From NCBI GenBank assembly GCA_011317545.1, contig WUJK01000001.1:806001-870000 (forward strand): a DNA stretch of 64,000 nt, in the 5' to 3' direction. Origin of the DNA: Coniella vitis. Taxonomy: Eukaryota > Ascomycota > Sordariomycetes > Diaporthales > Schizoparmaceae. Below the pieces are notes generated by a model. That model saw only the letters and a list, made by a program, of their open reading frames with translations. It was not told the origin of the DNA and did not search any database. Positions 35,764 through 46,098 of this stretch are shown here, piece after piece. The position numbers and the translations under genes were made by a program. Every line of letters starts with the position of its first letter. Position 1 is the stretch's first letter.

Positions 35764-35839
35764 TACGGCGTACAGCGTACTATAGCACAGCGTACAGCGT
35801 GCAGCGTACAGCGTGCAGGGTGCAGCGTGTAGCGTGTGC
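35764..35839. repeat. Minisatellite of GCGTACA / GCGTGCA units
   Basis: Imperfect tandem 7-bp-based units (GTACAGC and GTGCAGC alternating) over about 75 bp. They create a false ORF on the minus strand. Confidence 0.75.
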
Positions 35840-36152
35840 TTATTAGCACGTATCCTAGGGCTTGGCATGCTGCCTCGCCCTTGTTCTTCGGGTGCACAGA
35901 TGCACTAGAATCCGCCTTGTCTGACAGAATCAGCCCGTCCGTGGTGTTCTTGGGCCGGCAGAACAAACTCTTTTTCGCTTTGACTGCTGCTTATTGCGAA
36001 GAGAAGGCACAGAGAATGCATCAACATACGAGGTGGCGTGGTTGGGATACTATGTGCTATGGAATGACTCAACTGTGTGTGCTTCAGTGAACTCTGGGTG
36101 TGCTTCTGGGACATCCAGTGGCTCTGAGTGGCCCTGAGTGGACTTGTGCTAT

Positions 36153-36163
36153 GTACATAGTAC
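36153..36163 (-). repeat. Exact copy 3 of the motif (as GTACATAGTAC)
   Basis: It is embedded in a longer palindrome-like string, CTATGTACATAGTACTATA. Confidence 0.7.
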
Positions 36164-36918
36164 TATATAGTGGATTATTAATGACCAAGGTCAGCAGCGG
36201 GTACTCCAATAGTGTGCTAATCCTTGTACTGTACGGCCCCACGTTTCGACTTTTTTTTTTCTTTCCTCCCGCGCAATCAAGCTCACCGATTGTCCACATC
36301 CCCATCCCTTGGACCACTTTTGCTAACCCTCCTCGTCGCGTCTTTTTGACGGAATGCTTGGATAAACGCGCCGTTGTCTTCTGCCTGAACGCGTGTAAAT
36401 CTCGACTTAAACTCACTGCCACAGAGTAACAATCCATCGCTACAGCAGCAGGCCAGTGGAGTGTAGACGAGACGAGACTTCTCAGTCACTGTACTGTACT
36501 TTGTACATAATGCTACCGACATTTCGTCACCCTGAGATCTGCACAGTTGTGGCACAGCTTGGGGGGGGGGGGAAGAGAGGAGGCGAACAAAGCAGGAGAG
36601 ACAACAGGACGGGCAGATAGACAGACAGAGGAAGCGGGGCTACCACCACCACCACCAGGCGGCCACCACTTTATCTCGAGAAGAGGAGGTCATCTCCGGC
36701 CATAGGCTACGCAGCGCCCAGGATGGCAGAGCTAAGACGGGAACGGTCGAGCAGAAAGCGCACATACTTAGCACTTCAGCACAACAGTAGCAACAAGAGC
36801 AACGCGCTCAGCAGAGCACTCGCACACCACAGTACTGTCATTAGTACCCAGACGAGGGTCTCGACAACTGCATGCGGGAGGATACATGAATGCCTCGACC
36901 GTCCGTAGTATGCCCACA

Positions 36919-36929
36919 GTACATAGTAC
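36919..36929 (-). repeat. Exact copy 4 of the motif (as GTACATAGTAC)
   Basis: It lies in the gene-poor region, 167 bp left of copy 5, which is in the opposite orientation. Confidence 0.7.
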
Positions 36930-37095
36930 ATGACACTAAGGCATCCGCCCAACTGCGACCCACTGGCCTGGAAAAAAACCTGGGGTTCGGCTGTGGACTT
37001 GGCTCCAGCCTCCCGGGCGAACGGTAGCCCTAGCTGTCCTAGCTTGGCTTTTCGAGTGGCTCCCCAGTGGCCCCCGGCTGCTTCCTGAAAAGCGT

Positions 37096-37106
37096 GTACT
37101 ATGTAC
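37096..37106 (+). repeat. Exact copy 5 of the motif
   Basis: It is followed at 37143-37163 by two further near copies in opposite orientation, forming a small cluster. Confidence 0.7.
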
Positions 37107-39644
37107 AGACGGACAGTTTACATAATAGTACGAAACATCATAGTACATAGTAATACTATGTACACAGTACACAGCAACAGGGACCTAAAGAGAGCTCCAC
37201 TTACCGAGTCTCCGCCAGCACGGTCATGCGCGAGTACGACTTGCCTACTAGGTATGTACTCTGTAATCCCCAGAGGCAACAGCCAAGCTTAGCCTTGGGA
37301 TGTGACTAGCCGGGTATTGAATCATTCTCTCTTTTTTTCTCCCTCGGCTGATTCTTCCCCAGACTTTGTGTCGAGCCTGAAGCTGTTGCAGCGGGCGGGC
37401 GGGCGGCGGATGGCCTGCTCTGGGACGGGGGCCCCTGACTGGCTCGATTGGGATGACAAAGAAAGCAACCACACCACTTGGAATTGATTGATTTGTCACG
37501 ACAGCAAAACAACAGTCTTTGTCCGAGGCCGACAGCATGGGCAGACAGCTGGCACAGAAGTGATAGCCGCGGGGTGGTGGACGTCATTCATGTCCAAAGC
37601 AACGCTCTGTCTGTGCTGCATTCGATGCGCTAGTCCATCAAAGCAACGGGGATTGACGACTGGCGGGGGGGACGGTGAGAACGCTGAGGGTGCTGTTTGG
37701 CCGGTCAGCGAACGAACGTGCGTACATTGCAGCCTCGTGGCCATACTTGCGCCAATAGCCCGATCAATCTTTTTTTTGCTCACACCCAAACAAGTGAGAC
37801 CAACAGGTTACCACAACAATGCATCGATGTCCATGTGTATTGGAACCATGTCCCCCACTGACTCAAATTTCGTGTGCTGCCGGACGGGCCCGCTTGACGG
37901 GAGCATGGCAGCCTGTCCGCCTTGCAGGTTGTCCCAGAAAAAGAAAAGCGAGCGACATTTTTATCGATCAAGAAAAAGAAGGCATGGCGCCCTTTCCTCG
38001 TTTCTTGTCCTCTGATATGAGCTCAGCCGGTGTAACAGCTCAAAGGGGGAGCACGAGCCCCATGCAGGGCACATCTCGTCGGCGCTTTTTCAAGCACATG
38101 GTACGACAAATGTACCGGTGGAGTGGGTTTTGTTGTCGCACAGAACTAAACAAGAGATCTGGAACTTTGTATTCTGATGATCTCGTATAATCTGAAATGT
38201 GCAGTCAAGCTTACTATGTAAGCACTCACTCTCTACAACAATGCGACACGGCAGGACATGGCCCCAGCTCTGCGCCTGAGATGGGCCACATCCGAAGGCC
38301 CAGGCACAACAACACAAGAGGACAAGCGCGGCTTGTGTTGGGCGCTCGTGAGAATTGCGGCAATGGCCACCTACCGTGGCTGCGTGGCAAGCTTCCGAAG
38401 AGCCTCCCTTGGCTCTTGGATCTGCCCATAAAGTTGCCCCTCTGCTCCCCACCGCCACTGAGATCGCCCACGGGCCTCCATAGTACAAGTACTTCGTAGC
38501 TGAACAGACGGGGCGGGACGGGGCGGGCACACAGTCCCAACCACAGAGCTTGGCAAGCAGCAAAGCACCCGTTTTGGCTTGATGAAGCCCACAAATACTT
38601 TGCACTACTATGGACTATGATGGTATAGTTCCGTGGAAATGTGTCTACACACTGTAGCAGCGTACGGCGAACTGTGGAGGACTTTTCTCTCTCTGGAGGA
38701 CGGGCCGGCTCAGGCCAATTGCTGAATACCCGAGCACAGCGACTCTCTTCCGCCAGCCCGACAGACGGCTGCAAAAAGCGAAGGCGACCAAGGCGATGAC
38801 GGAGCCATATGTGTGTCCAGGGAGTCAGTGAGTCGTCATGTGAGACGAGATCGTCGGCACATCTCCATGCGCAGCACCGGCAGCATGCACACTCCTTTCC
38901 AACATGGCGCTGGTAAAAAAGCGCCCGAGGAAAATCCAACTGCCGACGACTATGTCAAAGCCTGCTGCTCCCAAGACTCCAAGGAAGCTCGGCCACGATG
39001 ACAAATGCTGGCTGTAAACGGTCGTTCCTTTGGGCCCTGCGGGCAGAAGGATACTTGGACGTCAGTGTCACCACCACTTACAGTCCCCCATTAGCAGGAG
39101 TGGCCATCACACGCGAATGCGATCCGCACCTAATCGCGTCTTTTCAAGCCCGCCAAGCCCGACCTAGCGTCCACGCCACGAGGGAGACCTGTGAGATTCT
39201 GTGGAGTGTGTACTGGCAGACTGCGATGGTTTTATGCCATGGGCCAACACGCAACACACATCTCAACTACCACGTGCCTGGGCGCATTAGCTTGATTCTG
39301 GGGAAAAGGCTGTCAACCTATAAGCAGCCTATTAGAATAGAGGCTTAGTCTGGTTGTTGTGGTGGTACATCAGAACGGTGCTTTACGATAATAGCTGGCT
39401 ATCATTGCCACATCCAAGACATGTTGAGAGATTGGGGAAAGATGGCCAAAGATCTTCATAGTTACGGTGCTTATAACCCCGTATTTTGCTGCGGCGTTCA
39501 TTCATCATCCGTGGGCAGCGTTCATTGCCTTGGAATTCGAATCATTGAGTCCCACGAGCTGAGAGTGCTCGCTTTGCTGCTCTTAATTCTACGTTTCAAC
39601 AGATCCACAGTCATGGTTCTTTTTACTGCACCAGTTGTATGGTA

Positions 39645-39655
39645 GTACATAGTAC
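39645..39655 (-). repeat. Exact copy 6 of the motif (as GTACATAGTAC)
   Basis: It is in gene-free sequence; near copies follow at 40705-40714 and 40800-40810. Confidence 0.7.
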
Positions 39656-41427
39656 CGTAGCATTCGTTTGTGCGGCCAGAGAACAATCCATTATTTCCAC
39701 ACAAGACATTCGCATGATGATGGACCTTGATCGTTACATTGAACCCACCTGGCACCCGCTTAGATTATGCAAACACAATCCGGAATACCACCCTTCCATC
39801 CCCCCACTCCCACAAATCGAACACGGCCATTCATACCGACTCCGTCGACGCATGCATGATGCGTGCGTGCGTGCGTGCATACGAAACTGCCAGCGTTTCT
39901 TCAGTGCTTCCAGTTGTTTATTCTACCTCACGGTTTCTTACATGCCTGCCGACTTTGGTGACAACCAGAACATCTCTTGATCCGCTCACTCTGAAGGCGC
40001 CAGGTTTTCCAAGGGTGTACAAAGTTGCGAAGAAGATATACATTAATTACCCTGGCACCCGAGCTGAGGTCCGTACCACGGTGCTGAAATTAACCCTACC
40101 CTGCCCAGCCCAGATCTTGCCGCCATCATCCATTGACAAAACGTCAAAGGGGGAAGAAGCGGTGCTGAGGCGTCCTTCAATATTGTCAACTTACGCCGTG
40201 CGACGTGGTGCTTATCCGACCGCCTGTCCCGCTGTCGTGACAATTGCTTTATGTGGCGCTGTGACAGCAATCTATTGTCGCATGGAGGAAAGGGGAGTGG
40301 AAAATAAAAGTGTTGAGCTGTCTTGGGCCGGGCCCAGCCCAGCCCAGCTCAGCTCCTCGCATAAGCTGCATAGCCTTTTTGCGCTATCACCAGTAGCACT
40401 TTATCGTGGTGATACATACAGTCTTCGTACCTAATTCTCCAAGGGGACGCGACGCGGCCCATGAACTAGCTAGCGGCTTTTACCGTCCAACCGCAGAGTC
40501 TCAGTAGAGACTTGCAACCCAGTGGTTCCCAGCTTTTCCAGTCGTCTCGGCTTCTTGCCAACTATGCACGTTGGCTTCTTCCAATAAGGGAAAAAAAAAG
40601 AGAGAAATCTAACAAGGGGAAGGGAGCCGAGATGCAAGTTCCCAATGAAGGGTTGCATCGGCGCTGCCTCCCAATTTCACGTCCTCATCAGCCCAGTTTC
40701 CCTATACTATGTACACCCGAATCTGGATTCTTTCAAAACGTAGTTCGATATGTCACATTGGGGAGGAGGCCCGCCCGTCCACGTAAGTACGTATATTATG
40801 TACTATGTGTATATATATGTGCACTGTACTGTACAAGCCAGCCAGGCCCCTCGTCTGTCACCCCGGGGCATCTTCGACCGCTGGTCGGTTCTCACGGCCC
40901 GATGCACTCACTGTTCTCTTGTTCCCGGTCTGGCACGCATTTTCGATTTTGACTGCGTTGCGTCCAATCAGACTGTCAGGTTTGTTTGCTCGAAACCCTC
41001 CCCCTGGCCTTCTTAGGAAAGGAAAAAAAAAAAAGGGGGAACGGTTCAGTCTTGCATGAAGAAGTTGACGTGACACTGGGGGGGAAATTCTAGCAAGCTG
41101 TACAAAATCCTCGGTGCGTGATTCGCTGGTAGGGCAGGGGGCGTATCTCGCTCGGTCTCTCGTATTTATCTACGGTGAAACGCAGGTGAGGGTTCTCTTC
41201 TCTATCTCAGAGACGCTGCTGTTTTGAGTTGACGGGGAGCAGCATAATGTGAGCTTGTACTTGATGCGGTAGGTATATACTTTTGAAGTTCAAGTCAACT
41301 CCACCCACCATCTTGACGAGGCGAAAAACGCAGACCTACATCTTCCAAACAAACAATTTCGTTACCCCCCCCCCCCTCCAAGACACCAATGGCTACTATG
41401 TATGTATTCAATGAGCTGCATACATAC

Positions 41428-41574
41428 CTTAGTGGCAGTCAGACCACACACCACGCTCTTGTCTTTTGGTTCGGCTAAAACCAGAGACATCGCGGGGTTC
41501 TTGTCTGCGCCATGCATGAAGCGCCTCTGATGGCTCTTCACCATCCCGCCAACAGATGTCTTGCTAGGCGGCAT
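41428..41574 (-). CDS. Candidate small exon of an unrecognised gene
   Basis: A 49-codon stretch from an ATG at 41574 reads MPPSKTSVGGMVKSHQRRFM and ends at CGLTATK, directly before a strong donor (GTATGT). The composition looks protein-like and is unlike the noise around it. I cannot find the next exon: the following 350 bases on the minus strand have candidate acceptors but no convincing frame. It could be a small protein, part of a longer gene or a relic. Confidence 0.3.
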
Positions 41575-42347
41575 TAGGGCTTACTATAGACTTTTGTTTA
41601 TGTTTTATCTTCTTTGCGAGAGCGGCAGAAGAAAAAGTGCGAGCAATTGGCGTGCTAAAACATGCTTGTCAGCTCCAAGCCCTTTCGAAAAAAGAAAGCA
41701 AAACTCGGATAACCGCTCGCCATGAGATGTGGCACCTGGCTCTGGCGAACAGATCGCAGATGAACATCTTTGTACCTTTTCTGCACAGTGCAGCTTATTA
41801 ACGGTTGATAGAACCTGAATAAGCCGATTACTTGATACATTTTATAGATAGATTGCATGTGCGATACAGGCCATTGATGAATACAGGCATTAGGACCTTC
41901 ATTGTGCATTCAGAGTGGATTTCAACAACATCGTGACCCTTTTTGTTGAAGATCGAGGAATCATCAAGTGATTGACGCATCCAGAAAAGGTTCGATCTCT
42001 GCGCTAAGGATGGGCAGCTTTGCGTTTATATCGAAGGACATGACGACCACGAAGCGGTGAGGGTCGAGACTACCGAAGTTGAACTCGGCTGAGTGCTCCT
42101 CAGTTATGAAAAACGACCACTACACCACAAGGGCAAAAATGGAACTACTTAAGCGTGATGTACATAGCTGTCTTTTATTGTCACATCAGTCCATCAAATT
42201 CGGAAAGTGACACACGAACCACTCCACAAGATCTCCATGGGCATGACAAAGCTCCGCGCGAAGGTCAAAGGCCTCAAGATTCCGTGAGAGCAAATATCAA
42301 ACCGCACTCGTTTTTGACTACAGTATAACTGCAAATATTTGCACCTT

Positions 42348-42389
42348 CTCGCTACGTGATCTGCATCGCTCTGCGTCAGCACTGCGTAC
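42348..42389 (+). repeat. Direct repeat flanking copy A, left unit
   Basis: CTCGCTACGTGATCTGCATC and the following bases align with 44114-44156 at roughly 80% or more by eye (GTGATCTGCATCG identical). The two units bracket the copy A locus at a spacing of about 1.77 kb. Confidence 0.6.
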
Positions 42390-42445
42390 ATGGTACTATG
42401 TGTACAAGTCTTGGTGCCACCGTAACTGACAATTATGCAACTACA

Positions 42446-42457
42446 GAAGGTGCAAAT
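42446..42457 (+). promoter_or_regulatory. 12-bp box GAAGGTGCAAAT upstream of copy A
   Basis: The same 12-mer lies at the matching position upstream of copy B (53281-53292, other strand). An inverted partner, ATTTGCACCTTC, lies 108 bp to its left. It is part of the duplicated segment and may belong to the promoter. Confidence 0.5.
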
Positions 42458-42855
42458 GGTCTATGGTCCTTTGCATTCACCATGACCCGTAATAGAAGGA
42501 GCAACCGCAACTCTGACGGTGCTGAGTAATTTCAACGAGCAACGTCCCCTTCGGGCTATGTAATAAAGTATGTCATATCGAGACGAATTCACTCCCTCAT
42601 TGTTCTTTTCTTCCCTTCCTCAGCACATCGACAGATTCTCGGGAATCACCACCACAACCACCAAAACAAGCATCAAAACTACCCGTGAGCACACCACCCA
42701 ATTGCCATTTCTGTCCCCTGTCTCTCGTTCCTCCTGCTTACTCTCACCTTACAGCCCCAAGGGTAACAACAATCCGCTGCCGCCACCGTCGCAGCCATTG
42801 TTCATCCTGCTCCCACCGTCTTGAGGTCCTTCCCGCCACCACCACCGCCACCACC

Positions 42856-43862
42856 ACCGCCGCCGCGATCACCGCTGCCGCCAACAATCGTTTCAAGACG
42901 CTTGCAGAGTTCGTTGGTGGGCTTATCGCCGTGATCTCTTTCGCGGTGCTTGGTGGGATATACATTTGGAGGCAGGGAGGCCGGCGCCCAAGAGCGCGCA
43001 ATGCTAGCTGTAGCCAGGGGCATCGAGGATGCAGCATAGAATGCCTCTCGCTACAGCCGTCGGCGGCTCCACAAAGACGATCGCCAAGCTCATCGATAGT
43101 ACGATCGCTTTCAGTCGCCCTTGCGGTGCTCGCGGGGATCTGGGTTTGGAAGCAGCGGGCGCGGCACCGCCCTTCGGTCGACCAGTCAGCCAGTGACACC
43201 AACCCCCTTCTGTCAACCAGTCACCCAGTAGCACCAAGCCTCCCCTCACCTCCTTTTCCGGCCTTAATATCAGCCGTCTGGGCCGGCGCCCGAGAGCGCG
43301 CTATCCTGGCTGCGGCCCGAGGAATCGAGGCCGCGGCCTACAACGCTTCTCGGCGCGCGTCCCTGATTACGCAGCAGCGCCAGAATTGTGTACTTCGAGC
43401 GTAGCCTCGCGGCCTATAATGGTGCCTTCGCGGCCATCATATTGGAGGCAGTTCATACTGCCAACGCCTATGCCCCTCCTCCGCTATGCCTCCGTCAAGC
43501 CCCCGACCCGCCAACGTTTAATCCGGCCAAGGCAATATATAGGAGGGTGTATTTCGAGCGGAGCCTGGCCGCATACGATGGCGCCCTTGCGGCCATTTGG
43601 TTCGCTCATCTGCCTCCCTCCCCCACTCCGTCTAGCCAAGGGCCCGCCGCGCTTTTCTCCGGTGTTGCGCCCGCCTCGCCCTCCTCCGGTGCCGCGCTCG
43701 CCTCGTCCCCTTCGGCTCAAGTGCCCGCCCAGGCCGCGACCGACACGAAGACGACCAAGACGAAGATCCGAGTAGAAGAAACGGGTGGTAGAAGAAACGA
43801 TGATAGGAACTGCAATTGCATATACAATTGCAGAGCTGGTCAGCCTCGGGCAGGCGAAGTAG
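42856..43862 (+). pseudogene. Copy A of an unrecognised small membrane-protein gene, decayed and internally duplicated
   Basis: It aligns with copy B at 52303-52970 over promoter, 5' UTR intron (42685-42754) and coding part. At the position of copy B's ATG (strong ACCATGGCC context) it has ACC. The frame then reads FKTLAEFVGGLIAVISFAVL with a membrane segment and IYIWRQ. A second, frameshifted copy of this segment follows (ALAVLAGIWVWKQRARHR), as does a degenerate ERAMLAVARGIEDAA with an in-frame stop. An intact ARERAILAAARGIEAAAYNA and two copies of VYFERSLAAYxGAxAAI come next. The end (AYTIAE...stop at 43862) matches copy B's tail in another frame. Function unknown; several frame breaks argue for a pseudogene, although a spliced product cannot be excluded. 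Confidence 0.65.
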
Positions 43863-43881
43863 ACTAAAAGCAGAGGGATGC

Positions 43882-43962
43882 TAGGTTGCCAACCAAAAAA
43901 TGCGGACTCCAAAGTACTACAGATGTCGCTATTGGAGTTCGCGTTGTTTCGTTGGCAACCTG
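43882..43962 (+). mobile_element. 81-bp inverted-repeat element, copy 1
   Basis: It begins AGGTTGCCAAC and ends GTTGGCAACCT, inverted repeats of 11-12 bp, with an inner pair ACTCCAA/TTGGAGT. About 71 of 81 positions match the element in copy B by eye, with the same length. It lies 19 bp after the copy A stop. A convincing target duplication is not visible here (at most GCT on each side). It encodes nothing and is too small to be autonomous. Confidence 0.7.
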
Positions 43963-44448
43963 CTCGGCATGCCAAGCCCCTTTAGTGCACATTGCACTCT
44001 GATAATGTCAGATATAATTCAGAGGTGCAAGTACCTATCATACAAATCATTACTTCTGGTAGTGTGGTGTAGTGGTCCATCCGACAGATCATTATCTTGG
44101 GACTATTATACATTTCGCTATGTGATCTGCATCGTTTTGCGTATGGCACTGTGTACTAAGCAATACGGAGCGTTGATGGTGTCATGATTACATCGGCAGC
44201 CCCTCCAACCAGCACAGCAAAGATCTTCCAGCGGTGATGAACTATAGAATCTCACACATTTCCCCAAACTGGACCACGAGTGCATTAGCGAAGCAAACTC
44301 GAGATCCCCAATTCAACTCGAAGCATATTAAATTGATCGCTTTACTTATTTACCTGCTTGGAGATTTCTTATCCCTCGGCCACGATATAGAGCAATAGTG
44401 ATCGGTTTCAACGCGCGAACGTTACTTTGACCATTACCTACTCCGAAG
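43963..44448. other. Intergenic before the carbonic anhydrase gene
   Basis: It holds the right direct-repeat unit and the carbonic anhydrase promoter. A tRNA-like A-box string (GGTGTAGTGGTCC near 44063) has no matching B box. No gene is seen. Confidence 0.55.
44114..44156 (+). repeat. Direct repeat flanking copy A, right unit
   Basis: Partner of 42348-42389. The shared core is GTGATCTGCATCG, with further similarity to CACTGTGTAC. The same orientation suggests a flanking duplication rather than an inverted repeat. Confidence 0.6.
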
Positions 44449-45081
44449 ATGGCCACCTCAAACATCCAAAACCTCAAGGAAAAGAATGATGCCTATGCAA
44501 GCAATTTCAAGCACGGCGACTTGCCTCTTCCCCCAGCCAAGAAGTACCTGGTCCTGGTATGTCGTCACGGAGATGATGGAGGATCCAAGAGCCGAGAGAG
44601 AGAGAATGACAAAGAGATTCGAACGAGTCTAGGCTAACCAAAAAAAAAAAAAAAAAAAACTGCGGGGCGCGTCCCATAGACATGTATGGATGCGAGAATC
44701 ATCCCCTCGGAGGCCTTTGGCATCGACATTGGCGACGCACACATTATCCGGAATGCAGGCGGCAGTGCAAGGGAGGCGCTGCGCAGTATCCTCATCTCAG
44801 AGCAGCTCCTCGGCACGCAGGAAATCATACTCGTTAAACACACCGGGTGTGGCATGCTCACTTTTACCAATGAGCAGGCTCATGAGGTAGTGGCCAAGAA
44901 ATTGGGACCAACGTCGGCTGCAGAAATCGCTACGTTGGACTTTTTGCCATTCTCCGACCCGGAGCAAGCGGTGCGAGACGACATTGATTTTCTCCATAAG
45001 CAGTCTGCTATTCCTAAGGATGTTCACATATCGGGCTGGATATATGAGGTTGAAACAGGGCGGGTGAGGCCCGTTGCGTAG
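44449..45081 (+). CDS. Beta-class carbonic anhydrase
   Basis: Two exons, 44449-44556 and 44680-45081, give 169 aa, the size of the short fungal beta-class enzymes. Zinc ligands and the Asp-Arg dyad are visible: TCMDAR (C38, D40, R42) and KHTGCGM (H90, C93). It interconverts CO2 and bicarbonate, probably in the cytosol, as there is no targeting signal. The 123-nt intron holds a 20-base A run and must be removed to give VLTCMDAR. Fungi often have several such enzymes; which paralogue this is cannot be told. Confidence 0.93.
44640..44659. repeat. A20 homopolymer in carbonic anhydrase intron
   Basis: Twenty A residues lie 20 bases before the acceptor, so the usual pyrimidine tract is absent here. 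Confidence 0.9.
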
Positions 45082-45331
45082 CGTCACTTTTTCAAAACAA
45101 CCTTATCAATCAATGTATTGCATTCGGACAGTGGGATAGCAATGTGGGTATATGAGACAGGAGGAATTGAAACATAAAGAATTGCAGCAAGAAGATTGAT
45201 TGATACCTGTACTACGTATATATAACAAAAGACGTCAAAAATATAAGCAAAGAGTATTTATAAAAAGTACAAAAAGAGGATTGACCCCTGAATGAGATCT
45301 CTCGACTATACATGGAGAAGATCAAATTCAG

Positions 45332-45403
45332 TGCCCACTATCAGAATCGAACTGATGACCTTATCATTACTAGTGATACGCTCTACCACTGAGCCAAGCG
45401 GGC
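45332..45403 (-). tRNA. tRNA-Thr, anticodon AGU
   Basis: The 72-nt minus-strand sequence folds as a standard cloverleaf. The acceptor GCCCGCT pairs with AGTGGGC (one G-T), the D arm is GCTC/GAGC, the anticodon stem TATCA/TGATA has loop CTAGTAA (anticodon AGT), and the T arm is ATCAG/CTGAT with TTCGATT. There is no intron. Adenosine 34 would be read as inosine and serve ACU/ACC/ACA. Confidence 0.95.
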
Positions 45404-46098
45404 TGTTGCTTGTTGTTGTTCCTGGAATCGGCTAGTGGCTTATCTACTATTTTTGGACATTCCCATTTGATAAAATCAGTTCTGTGGAGCGATTCATGTT
45501 GGCAGCGGTGTATGACAGTTTGTCCGGGCTTTATCGATCATGCATTTCCGCAGCAATGGCATTCATTGATCCTGTATAAGAAGTCACCTGCTGTATCACA
45601 ATGTAGAACATCTTGGGCTCAAGCTAGCAATACATATGTTGACATTTATTATATGAAGCTGAGGAGCCCCGAAAGTAACATAAAAACATGCTGAAATAAG
45701 CTTTTACATCTAAGCGTAATGTCCAAGTGCGCGGACCATATACACCATGATGAAGCATATTGGTAGCAAAACTCTTGTTGCGATATTGACCACGAGAGTA
45801 ACTTCCCTGATATAGCTTTTCCTTGGGCATTGTTCAAGACTCCAAGACCGCTAATGCAGCCCCTGGAAAATGCCTCCCGGAAGAGATGGGCATATGAGTA
45901 ATACCCGCGCGTACTTGGCGTGCACCAATCGCCAAAATATATACGCCAGACTGGGTTATTGCTGGCTCAGAGCAGATTGGCAATGTCGCTTTGGTGGAAT
46001 AGTCCAACATGGAGCGACTTGTGCAGTTCCCCATCGATTGGCTCTAACAAGGCATGGTACGGGATATGGCGAAAGCAAGGCTTGAATATGCTCAATGC
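45404..46098. other. Intergenic between tRNA-Thr and ILV1
   Basis: It holds the tRNA 5' flank and the ILV1 3' flank. Small ORFs only; nothing else is seen. Confidence 0.55.

Larger units (their letters stand above)
34651..42345. other. 7.7-kb gene-poor region upstream of the transporter
   Basis: I find no supported protein apart from one small candidate exon. ORFs of 165-237 aa (35469-35966 -, 38226-38939 -, 39727-40434 +) have erratic composition (runs of Arg, Cys, Ser) with no domain. The first 500 bases hold the transporter leader. Four exact GTACATAGTAC/GTACTATGTAC copies, a minisatellite and several G or C runs (for example 36559-36571) occur. A regulatory region, noncoding RNA or relic DNA are all possible. 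Confidence 0.5.

Noticed and set aside
35469..35966. 165-aa minus-strand ORF
   Set aside because: Created by the GCGTACA minisatellite.
38226..38939. 237-aa minus-strand ORF in the gene-poor region
   Set aside because: Erratic composition rich in Arg, Cys and Trp, with no domain or splice partner.
39727..40434. 235-aa plus-strand ORF
   Set aside because: Composition typical of chance ORFs; no family features and no convincing start context.
44058..44110. tRNA-like string GGTGTAGTGGTCC
   Set aside because: No B box and no complementary acceptor or T arm follows.
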